Shown here piece by piece: positions 39,831 to 50,395 of a stretch of 64,000 bases of DNA. The notes beneath the pieces were generated by a model. The model was not told the DNA's origin. It searched no databases and saw nothing but the letters and a program-made list of their open reading frames with translations. The stretch spans positions 22,577,013 to 22,641,012 of the forward strand of contig JARWKL010000007.1 in the NCBI GenBank assembly GCA_029961685.1, written 5' to 3'. Made by a program: the position numbers and the translations under genes. Source of the stretch: Aristolochia californica (lineage: Eukaryota > Streptophyta > Magnoliopsida > Piperales > Aristolochiaceae). Each line of letters begins with the position of its first letter. The stretch's first letter is position 1.

Positions 39831-41160
39831 CCCACCGCAAGTTCACTTGAGAATTTAAAGAGCGTTTGTTATTCTCTTTAAAAGCTTTGCATCCATAGCT
39901 CATTTGAATCATTAACATTTTTCAAACATGCATATCCATTTTTAAAACATGTGTGGACGAAATCTTTTTCTTGCAAAATTCCAAGCTATTAGGAGTAAAC
40001 TAGTGGAATTTCCCGAAATTGGATAACAAAACTTTTGTGTTCATTTGTGTTGGGTGAATAAATTTTTTTTATTTAAATTTGTTATTGTTATAAATTTTGT
40101 CAATACATCAACTATAAAATTTTCATTTTGTTGTAAGTTTTTTGCCTTGTTTGTTTTCGGGATGAAGGGAGAGCGAAAAGTCAAAGTTTTGATTTAAGAA
40201 AAAAGTGTACATCTAAAATGGAAAAGCACAATGCACAATTGTAGGGAGAGATAATTCCAAAGAGTGTCTGTAAGCTCTTTTTAGTTTTTATATCTCAAGT
40301 TTTGCAATCGTCAGGAAAAATTGGTGGTAGAGGATTTTTAACTGAGGGTTGATTTGCAATCCATAAGTCATTTCATAAAAAAATATAGCACGTTACGCAT
40401 GATAAATCATTTTACAATCATCTATGATTGTAAGATCAAATTTTTGAAAATGGGCAAAATAATGACTTGTTAGACTCGGGTAAATATCCCACCGCACGTT
40501 CACTTGAGAATTTAATGAGCGTTTGTTATTCTCTTTAAAAGCTTTGGATCCATAGGTCATTTGAATCTTTAACATGTTTCTGGCATGCATATCTATTTTT
40601 AAAACATGTGTAGAAAAACTCCCCTTCATGTAAAATTCCAAGATATTAGTTTTAGACTCGTGGAATTTCCCAAACTTGGATAACAAATCTTTTGTGTTCA
40701 TTTGTGGTGTGTGAATAAATTTTCTTCATTTACTTTTTTTATTGTTTTAAACTTTTTCCGTACATCAACTATGAAATTTTCATTTTGCTATGATCTATTT
40801 GCCTTTTTTGTTTACGGGATCAAGGGAGAGCGAAAAACTAGATGTTTTGATTTAACAAAAATGTGTACATCTAAAACGGAAATGCACAATGCACATATGT
40901 AGAGAGATAATTCCAAAGAGAGCCTGTAATTATTAAGGATTGTAAGCACCTTTTCGTTTTTATATCTCATGTTTTGCAATCGTCGGGAAAAATGGGTGGC
41001 GGAGGATTTTTAACTGAGTGTTGAATTGCAATCCATAAGTCATTTCATACAAAAATATAGCCCGTTACGCATGATAAATCACATTACAATCACCTATGAT
41101 TAATTATGTCAGCTTTTTGCAAATGGGCAAAATAATGGCATGTTTGACTCGGGTAAATAT
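39831..41160 (+). repeat. B-A junction unit, copy 2
   Basis: This is the second copy of the B-then-A pair described at 33761. The A mark lies 6,054 bp downstream of the first copy's A mark, which equals nine monomers. It has its own 16 bp deletion near 40270, between two GTAA words, so the mark-to-mark spacing is 657 bp. Confidence 0.86.
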
Positions 41161-43177
41161 CCCACCGCAAGTTCACTTGAGAATTTAATGAGCGTTTGTT
41201 ATTCTCATTAAAAGCTTTGCATCATAGCTCATTTCCATCTTTAACATGTTTCAAACATGCATATCCATTTTTAAAAAATGTGTGGACGAAATCTCTTTCT
41301 TGCAAAATTCCAAGCGATTAGGGTTAAACTAGTGGAAATTCCCAAAATTGGATAACAAAATTTTTGTGTTCATTTGTGTTGGGTGAATAAATTTTCTTTA
41401 TTTATATTTGTTATTGTTTTAAATTTTTTCCATACATCAACTATAAAATTTTCATTTTGTTGTAAGCTTTTTGCCTTGTTTTTTTTGGGGATGAAGGGAG
41501 AGCGAAAAGTCAAAGTTTTGATTTAAGAAAAAAGTGTACATCTAAAATGGAAAAGCACAATGCACAATTGTAGGGAAAGATAATTCCAAAGAGTGTCTGT
41601 AATTTTTAGGGATTGTAAGCTCTTTTTAGTTTTTTTATCTCAGGTTTTGCAATCATCGGGAAAAATTGGTGGCAGAGTATTTTTAACTGAGTGTTGAATC
41701 GCAATCCATAAGTCATTTCATACAAAAATATAGCCCGTTACGCATGATAAATCACTTTACAATCATCTATGATTGATAGATCAAATTTTTGAAAATGGGC
41801 AAAACAATGACTTGTTAGACACGGGTAAATATCCCACCGCACGTTCACTTGAGAATTTAATGAGCGTTCGTTATTCTCTTTAAAAGCTTTGGATCCATAG
41901 GTCATTTGAATCTTTAACATGTTTCAAGCATGCATATCCATTTTTAAAACATGTGTACAAAAAATCTCCTTCATGTAAAATTCCAAGTTTAATAGGGTTG
42001 GACTAATGGAATTTCCCAAACTTGGATAACAATTGTGTTCATTTGTGGTGCGTGAATAGATATTTTTTTTTTAAATTTTTTATTATTTTAAATATTTTCC
42101 ACACATCAACTATAAAATTTTTATTTTGTTGTGATCTTTTTAGCCTTTTTTGTTTACGGGATGAAGGGGCAGCGAAAACTCAAAGTTCTGATTTAAGAAA
42201 AAAGTGTACATCTAAAATGGAAATGCACAATGCACAAATGTAGAGAGAGATATTTCCAAAGAGTGTCTGTATGTTTTAGGGATCGTCTGCACTCTTTCGT
42301 TTTTATATCTAAGGTTTTGCAATCGTCAGGAAACGGGGGAGGCGGGCGATTTTTAACTGAGTGTTGACTTCAAATCCATAAGTCATTTCTCACAAAACTA
42401 TAGCCCGTTACGCATGACAAATCACTTTACAATCACCTATGTTTGTTAGCTCGACTTTTTGAATATGGGCAAAATAATGGCTTGTTTGACTCGGGCAAAT
42501 ATCCCACCGCACATTCACTTGAGAATTCAATGAGCGTTTGTTATTCTTTTTAAAAGCTTTAGATCCATAGGTCATTTGAATCATTAACATGTGTCTGGCA
42601 TGCATATCCATTTTTAAAACATGTGTAGAAAAAATCTCCTTCATGTAAAATTCCAAGATATTAGTTTTGGACTCGTGGAATTTCATAAACTTGGATAACA
42701 AAACTTTTGTGTTCATTTGTGGTGTGTGAATAAATTTTCTTCATTTACTTTTTTTATTGTTTTAAACTTTTTCCGTACATCAACTATGAAATTTTCATTT
42801 TGCTATGATCTATTTGCCTTTTTTGTTTACAGGATGAAGGGAAAGCGAAAAACTCGAAGTTTTGATTTAAGAAAAATGTGTAGATCTAAAACGGAAATGC
42901 ACAGTGCACATATGTAGAGAGAGATAATTCCAAAGTGTGTCTGTAATTTTTAGGGATTATAAGCACCTTTTCGTTTTTATATCTCAGGTTTTGCAATCGT
43001 CGGGAAAAATGGATTGCGGAGGATTTTTAACTGAATGTTGAATTGCAATCCATAAGTCATTCCATACAAAAATATAGCCCGTTACGCAAGATAAATCACA
43101 TTACAATCACCTATGATTAATTATGTCAGCTTTTCTCAAATGGGCAAAATAATGGCATGTTTGACTCCGGTAAATAT

Positions 43178-43851
43178 CCCACCGCAAGTTCACTTGAGAA
43201 TTTAATGAGCGTTTGTTATTCTCTTTATAATCTTTGAATCCATAGCTCATTTTCATCTTTAACATGTTTCAAACATGCATATCCATTTTTAAAACATGTG
43301 TGGATGAAATCTCTTTCTTGCAAAATTCCAAGCTATTAGGGTTAAACTAGTGGAATTTCCCAAAATTGGATAACAAAACGTTTGTGTTCATTTGTGTTGG
43401 GTGAATAAATTTTTTTTATTTATATTTGTTATTTTTTTAAATTTTTTCCATACATCAACTGTAAAATTTTCATTTTGTTGTAAGCTTTTTGCCTTGTTTG
43501 TTTTCGGGAGGAAGGGAGAGCGAAAAGTCAAAGTTTTGATTTAACAAAAAAAGTGTACATCTAAAATGGAAAAGCACAATGCTCGATTATAGGGAGAGAT
43601 AATTCCAAAGAGTGTCTGTAATTTTTAGGGATTGTAAGTTCTTTTTAGTTTTTATATCTCAGGTTTTGCAATCGTCGGGAAAAATTGGTGGCAGAGGATT
43701 TTTAACTGAGTGTTGAATTGCAATCCATAAGTCATTTCATACAAAAATATAGCCCGTTACGCATGATAAATCACTTTAAAATCATCTATGATTGTTCGAT
43801 AAAATTTTTGAAAATGGGCAAAATAATGACTTGTTAGACTCGGGTAAATAA
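43178..43851 (+). repeat. Monomer type B, representative copy
   Basis: Diagnostic words: GTGTGGATGAAATCTCTTTC (about 43298-43317), ATTAGGGTTAAACTAG (43335-43350), GTTGGGTGAATAAATT (43396-43411), AAAAGCACAATGC in place of AAATGCACAATGC, and GGTGGCAGAGG (43687-43697). The following linker carries GACTTGTTAGAC and leads into type C. Type B reads GCATCC or a variant where A and C read GGATCC (here GAATCC), and it carries an inverted repeat CATGTTTCAAACATG that A and C have only in decayed form. Confidence 0.93.
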
Positions 43852-44525
43852 CCCACCGCACGTTCACTTGAGAACTTAATGCGCGTTTGTATTCTCTTTA
43901 AAACCTTTGGATCCATAGGTCATCTGAATCTTTAACATGTTTCAAACATGCATATCCATTTTTAAAACATGTGTTGAAAATATCTCCTTCATGTAAAATT
44001 CCAAACTTAATAGGGTTGGACTAATGGAATTTCCCAATCTTGCATAACAAAACTTTTGTGTTCATTTGTGGTGTGTGAATAGATATTTTTTATTTACATT
44101 AGTTATTATTTTAAATATTTTCCACACATCAACTATAAAATTTTTATTTTGTTGTGATCTTTTTTGCCTTTTTTGTTTACGGGATGAAGGGGGAGCGAAA
44201 ACTCAAAGTTCTGATTTAAGAAAAAAGTGTACATCTAAAATGGAAATGCACAATGCACAAATGTAGAGAGAGATATTTCCACAGAGTGTCTGTATGTTTT
44301 AGGGATCGTATGCACTCTTTCATTTTTATATCTATGGTTTTGCAATCGTCGGGAATCGGGGGAGGCGGGTGATTCTTAACTGAGTGTTGACTTCAAATCC
44401 ATAAGTCATTTCTTACAAAAATATAGTCCATTACGCATGACAAATCACTTTACAATCACCTATGATTGTTAGCTCAACTTTTTTAATATGGGTAAAATAA
44501 TGGCTTGTTTGACTTAGGCAAATAT
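43852..44525 (+). repeat. Monomer type C, representative copy
   Basis: Diagnostic words: the stretch around CTTAATAGGGTTGGACTAAT, GAATAGATATTTTTTATTTA (44077-44096), GGGGGAGCGAAAACTC (about 44189-44204), CACAAATGTAG (44256-44266), GTATGTTTTAGGGATCG, and a G-rich island around GGGGGAGGCGGG (about 44350-44370). After the island it reads GTTGACTTCAAATCC where A and B read GTTGAATTGCAATCC. Its linker carries TTAGCTCAACTTTTTGAAT and leads into type A. C is the only type with the long G-rich island and the CENP-B-box-like word. Confidence 0.93.
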
Positions 44526-45199
44526 CCCACCGCACGTTCACTTGAGAATTTAATGAGCGTTTGTTATTCTCTTTAAAAGCTTTGGATCCATAGGTCATTT
44601 GAATCTTTAACATGTTTCTGGCATGCATATCCATTTTTAAAACATCTGTAGAAAAAATCTCCTTCATGTACAATTCCAAGATATTAGTTTTGGACTAATG
44701 GAATTTCTCAAACTTGGATAACAAAACTTTTGTGTTCATTTGTGGTGTGTGAATAAATTTTCTTCATTTAATTTTTTTATTCTTTTGAACTTTTTCCGTA
44801 CATCAACTATGAAATTTTCATTTTGCTGTGATCTATTTGCCTTTTTTGTTTACGGGATGAAGGGAGAGCCAAAAACTCGAAGTTTTGATTTAAGAAAAAT
44901 GTGTACATCTAAAACGGAAATGCACAATGCACATATGTAGAGAGAGATAACTCCAAAGAGTGTGTGTAATTTTAGGGATTGTAATCACCTTTTCGTTTTT
45001 ATATCTTATGTTTTGCAATCGTCGGGAAAAATGGGTTGCGGAGGATTTTTAACTGAGTGTTGAATTTCAATCCATAAGTCATTCCATACAAAAATATAGC
45101 CCGTTACGCATGATAAATCACATTACAATCACCTATGATTAATTATGTCAGCTTTTTGCAAATTGGCAAAATAATGGCATGTTTGACTCGGGTAAATAT
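44526..45199 (+). repeat. Monomer type A, representative copy
   Basis: Diagnostic words, in order: CATGTTTCTGGCATG (44611-44625), CAAGATATTAGTTTTGG (44677-44693), GAATAAATTTTCTTCATTTA (44751-44770), CACATATGTAG (44930-44940), GGGTTGCGGAGG (45033-45044), and the A-specific linker with ATTAATTATGTCAGC (45138-45152). The linker normally leads into type B, whose mark reads ACCGCAAG instead of ACCGCACG. Type A has both a GGATCC and usually an ACTAGT hexamer; this copy reads ACTAAT at the second place. No gene is seen. Confidence 0.93.
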
Positions 45200-48100
45200 C
45201 CCACCGCAAGTTCACTTGAGAATTTAATGAACGTTTGTTATTCTCTTTAAAAGCTTTGAATCTATAGCTCATTTGCTTGTTTAACATGTTTCAAATATGC
45301 ATATCCATTTTTAAAACATGTGTGGATGAAATCTCTTTCTTGCAAAATTCCAAGCTATTAGGGTTAAACTAGTGGAATTTCCCAAAATTGGATAACAAAA
45401 CGTTTGTGTTCATTTGTGTTGGGTGAATAAATTTTCTTTATTTATATTTGTTATTTTTAAAAAAAATTTCCATACATCAACTATAAAATTTTCATTTTGT
45501 TGTAAGCTTTTTGCCTTGTTTGTTTTCGGGATGAAGGGAGAGCGAAAAGTCAAAGTTTTGAATTAAGAAAAAAGTGTACATCTAAAATGGAAAAGCACAA
45601 TGCACAATTGTAGGGAGAGATAATTCCAAAGAGTGTCTGTAATTTTTAGGGATTGGAAGCTCTTTTTAGTTTTTATATCCCAGGTTTTGCAATCGTCGGA
45701 TAAAATTGGAGGCAGAGGATTTTTAACTGAGTGATGAATTGCAATCCATAAGTCATTTCAAACAAAAATATAGCCCGTTACGCATGATAAATCACTTTAC
45801 AATCATCTATGATTGTTAGATAAAATTTTTGTAAATGGGCAAAATAATGACTTGTTAGACTCGGGTAAATATCCCACCGCACGTTCACTTGAGAATTTAA
45901 TGAGCGTTTGTTATTCTCTTTAGAACCTTTGGATCCATAGGTCATTTGAATCTTTAATATGTTTCAAACATGCATATCCATTTTTAAAACATGTGTTGAA
46001 AATATCTCCTTCATGTAAAATTCTAAGCTTAATAGGGTTGGACTAATGGAATTTCCAAAACTTGGATAACCAAACTTTTGTGTTCATTTGTGGTGTGTTA
46101 ATAGATATTTTTTATTTACATTCGTTATTATTTTAAATATTTTCCACACATCAACTATAAAATTTTTATTTTGTTGTGATCTCTTTTACATTTTTACTTT
46201 ACGGGATGAAGGGGGAGCGAAAACTCAAAGTTCTGATTTAAGAAAAAAGGTGTACATCTAAAATGGAAAGGCATAATGCACAAATATAGAGAGAGATATT
46301 TCCAAAGAGTATCTGTATGTTTTAGTGATCGTATGCACTCTTTCCTTTTTATATCTAAGGTTTTGCAATCGTCGGGAAACGGGGGAGGCGGGCGATTTTT
46401 AACTAAGTGTTGACTTCAAATCCATAAGTCATTTCTTACAAAAATATAGCCCGTTACGCAAGAAAAATCACTTTACAATCACCTATGATTATTAGCTCAA
46501 CTTTTTGAATATGGGCAAAATAATGGCTTGTTTGACTCGGGCAAATATCCCACCTCACGTTCACTTGAGAATTTAATGAGCGTTTGTAATTCTCTTTAAA
46601 AGCTTTGGATCCATAGGTCATTTGAATCATTAACATGTGTCTGGCATGCATATCCATTTTTAAAAGATGTGTAGAAAAATTCTCCTTCATGTAAAATTCC
46701 AAGATATTAGTTTTGGACTAGTGGAATTTCCCAAACTTGGATAACAAAACTTTTGTGTTCATTTGTGCTGTGTGAATAAATTTTCTTCATTTACTTTTTT
46801 TGTTGTTTAAACTTTTTCCCTACATCAACTATGAAATTTTCATTTTGCTGTGATCTATTTGCCTTTTTTGTTTACGGGATGAAGGGAAAGCGAACATCTC
46901 GAAGTTTTGATTTAAGAAAAATGTGTACATCTAAAACGGAAATGCACAATGTACATATGTAGAGAGAGATAATTCCAAAAGTGTCTGTAATTTTTAGGGA
47001 TTGTAAGCACCTTTTCGTTTTTATATCTCAGGTTTTGCAATCGTCGGGAAAAATGGGTTGTGGAGGATTTTTAACTGACTGTTGAATAGCAATCTATATG
47101 TCATTTCATAAAAAAATATAGCCCGTTACGCATGATAAATCACATTACAATCATCTATGATTAATAATGTCAGCTTTTTGCAAATGGGCAAAATAATGGC
47201 ATGTTTTACTCGGGTAAATATCCCACCGCAAATTCACTTGAGAATTTAATGAGCGTTTGTTATTCTCTTTGAAAGCTTTGCATCCATAGCTCATTTGCAT
47301 CTTTAACATGTTTCAAACATGCATATCCATTTTTAAAATATGTGTGGATGAAATCTCTTTCTTGCAAAATTCCAAGCTATTAGGGTTAAACTAGTGGAAT
47401 TTCCAAAATTTGGATAACAAAACTTTTGTGTTCATTTGTGTTGGGTGAATAAATTTTCTTTATTTATATTTGATATTGTTTTAAATTTTTTCCATATATC
47501 AACTATAAAATTTTCATTTTGTTGTAAGCTTTTTGCCTTGTTTGTTTTCGGGATGAAGGGAGAGGAAAAGGTCAAAGTTTTGATTTAAAAAAAAGTGTAC
47601 ATCTAAAATGGAAAAGCACAATGCACAATTGTAGGGAGAGATAATTCCAAAGAGTGTCTATAATTTTTTGGGGTTGTAAGCTCTTTCTAGTTTTTATATC
47701 TCAGGTTTCGCAATCGTCAGGAAAAATTGGTGGCAGAGGATATTTAACTAAGTGTTGAATTGCAATCCATAAGTCATTTCATACAAAAAATATAGCCCGT
47801 TACACATGATAAATCACTTTACAATCATTTAAGATTGTTAGATCAAATTTTTCAAAATGGGCAAAATAATGACTTGTTAGACTCAGGTAAATATCCCACC
47901 GCACATTCACTTGAGAATTTAACGAATGATTGTTATTCTCTTTAAAAGCTTTGGATCCGTAGGTCATTTGAATCTTTAACATGTTTCAAGCATGCATATC
48001 CATTTTTAAAACATGTGTAGAAAGAATCTCCTTCATGTAAAATTCCAAGCTTAATAGGGTTGGACTAATGGAATTTCCCAAATTTGGATAACCAAACTTT

Positions 48101-48229
48101 TGTGTTCATTTGTGGTGTGTGAATAGATATTTTTTATTTACTTTAGTTATTATTTTAAATATTTTCCACACATCAACTATAAAATTTTTATTTTGTTATG
48201 ATCTCTTTTGCCTTTTTATTTTACGGGAT

Positions 48230-48250
48230 AAAGGGGGAGCGTACATCTAA
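48230..48250 (+). other. 32 bp deletion in a C monomer
   Basis: GGGGGAGCG is joined directly to TACATCTAAAATGG at about 48240. Other C copies have 32 bp between these words. It shortens this A-B-C unit to 1,989 bp and is not shared with neighbouring units. Confidence 0.9.
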
Positions 48251-50378
48251 AATGGAAATGCACAATGCACAAATGTAGAGAGAGATATTTCCAAAGAGTG
48301 TCTGTATGTTTTAGGGATCGTGTGCACTCTTTCGTTTTTATATCTCAGGTTTTGCAATCGTTGGAAAATGGGGGAGGCGGGCGATTTTTAACTAAGTGTT
48401 GACTTGTAATCCATAAGTCATTTCTTACAAAAATATAGCCCGTTACGCATGACAAATCACTTTACAATCACCTATGATTGTTAGCTCAACCTTTTGAATA
48501 TGGGCAAAATAATGGCTAGTTTGACTCGGGCAAATATCCCACCGCACGTTCACTTGAGAATTTAATGAGCGTTTGTTATTCTCTTTAAAAGCTTTGGATC
48601 CATAGGTCATTTGAATCATTAACATGTGTCTGGCAAGCATATCCATTTTTAAAACATGTGTAGAAAAAATCTCCTTCATGTAAAATTCCAAGATATTATT
48701 TTTGGACTAGTGGAATTTCCCAAACTTGGATAACAAAACTTTTGTGTTCATTTGTGCTGTGTGAATAAATTTTCTTCAATTACTTTTTTTATTGTTTTAA
48801 ACTTTTTCCGTACATCAACTATGAAATTTTCATTTTGCTGTGATCTATTTGCATTTTTTGTTTACGGGATAAAGGGAAAGCGAAAAACTCAAAGTTTTGA
48901 TTTAAGAAAAATGTTGACATCTAAAACGGAAATGCACAATGCACATATGTAGAGAGACATAATTCCAAAAGTGTCTGTAATTTTTAGGGATTGTAAGCAC
49001 CTTTTCGTTTTTATATCTCAGGTTTTGCAATCGTCGGGAAATATGGGTTGTGGAGGATTTTTAACTGACTGTTGTATTGCAATCTATAAGTCATTTCATA
49101 AAAAAATATAGCCCGTTACGCATGATAAATCACATTACAATCATCTATGATTAATAATGTCAGCTTTTTGCAAATGGGCAAAATAATGGCATGTTTGACT
49201 CGGGTAAATATCCCACCGCAAATTCACTTGAGAATTTAATGAGCGTTTGTTATTCTCTTTATAAGCTTTGCATCCATAGCTCATTTGCATCTTTAACATG
49301 TTTCAAACATGCATATCCATTTTTAGAACATGTGTGGATGAAATCACTTTCTTGCAAAATTCCAAGCTATTAGGGTTAAACTAGTGGAATTTCCCAAATT
49401 TGGATAACAAAACTTTTGTGTTCATATGTGTTGGGTGAATAAATTTTCTTTATTTATATTTGATATTGTTTTAAATTTTTTCCATACATCAACTATAAAA
49501 TTTTCATTTTGTTGTAATCTTTTTGCCTTGTTTGTTTTTGAGATCAAGGGAGAGCGAAAAGTCAAAGTTTTGATTTAAGAAAAAAGTGTACATCCAAAAT
49601 GGAAAAGCACAATGCACAATTGTAGGGAGAGATAATTCCAAAGAGTGTCAGTAATTTTTAGGGATTGTAAGGTCTTTTTAGTTTTTATATCTCAGGTTTT
49701 CCAATCGTCGGGAAAAATTGGTGGCAGAAGATATTTAATTGTGTGTTGAATTGCAATCCTTAAGTCATTTCATACAAAACTATAGCCCGTTACACATGAT
49801 AAATCACTTTACAATCATCTATGATTGTTAGATCAAATTTTTCAAAATGGGCAAAATAATGACTTGTTAGACTCGCGTAAATATCCCACCACACATTCAC
49901 TTGAGAATTTAACGAGCAATTATTATTCTCTTTAAATGCTTTGGATCCGTAGGTCATATGAATCTTTAATATGTTTCAAACTTGCATATCCATTTTTAAA
50001 ACATGTGTAGAAAAAATCACCTTCATGTAAAATTCCAAGCTTAATAGGGTTGGACTAATGGAATTTCCCAAACTTGGATAACCAAACTTTTGTGTTCATT
50101 TGTGGTGTGTGAATAGATATTTTTTATTTACATTAGTTATTATTTTAAATATTTTCCACACATCAACTATAAAATTTTTATTTTGTTGTGATCTCTTTTG
50201 CCTTTTTACTTTACGGGATAAAGGGGGAGCGAAAACTCAAAGTTCTGATTTAAGAAAAAAGTGTACATCTAAAATGGAAATGCACAATGCACAAATGTAG
50301 AGAGTGATATTTCCAAAGAGTGTCTGTATGTTTTAGGGATCGTGTGCACTCTTTCGTTTTTATATCTAAAGTTTTTCA

Positions 50379-50395
50379 ATCGTTGGGAAACGGGG
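50379..50395 (+). promoter_or_regulatory. CENP-B-box-like word, closest form
   Basis: ATCGTTGGGAAACGGGG again, in the C monomer at 49885 inside the most regular domain. Confidence 0.42.

Larger units (their letters stand above)
32419..40487 (+). repeat. Domain of alternating B and C/A hybrid monomers
   Basis: Order: C/A, B, B, A, B, C/A, B, C/A, B, C, A, B. Three monomers (32419, 35782, 37132) begin as C and end as A, so B follows again and a two-monomer period of about 1,350 bp appears. Several B copies here form a sub-lineage reading AGCACGTTA instead of AGCCCGTTA and GAGGGTTGA instead of GAGTGTTGA. B copies at 33096 and 35109 further share GGACGAGATCTC and GCTGTTGGAGTT. No gene or insertion is visible. 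Confidence 0.86.
42503..44525 (+). repeat. Representative higher-order repeat unit A-B-C (2,023 bp)
   Basis: This unit holds one A (from 42503), one B (from 43178) and one C (from 43852), then A begins again at 44526. The same 2,022-2,024 bp spacing between A marks recurs at 8153-10177, 10177-12200, 44526-46549, 48538-50560 and 50560-52583. The three monomers are clearly related along their whole length but differ at fixed diagnostic words, while same-type copies 2 kb apart are far more alike than adjacent monomers. That is the usual signature of a higher-order repeat amplified as a unit. Confidence 0.95.

Noticed and set aside
44066..44266. Recurrent 66-codon plus-strand open frame (begins L/M-W-C-V-N), in most A and C copies
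   Set aside because: It starts at TTG, not ATG, has low-complexity F/L/I-rich content from AT-rich DNA, is destroyed in type B by a TGA (GTTGGGTGAATAA), and varies freely between copies. It is a by-product of the repeat, not a gene.
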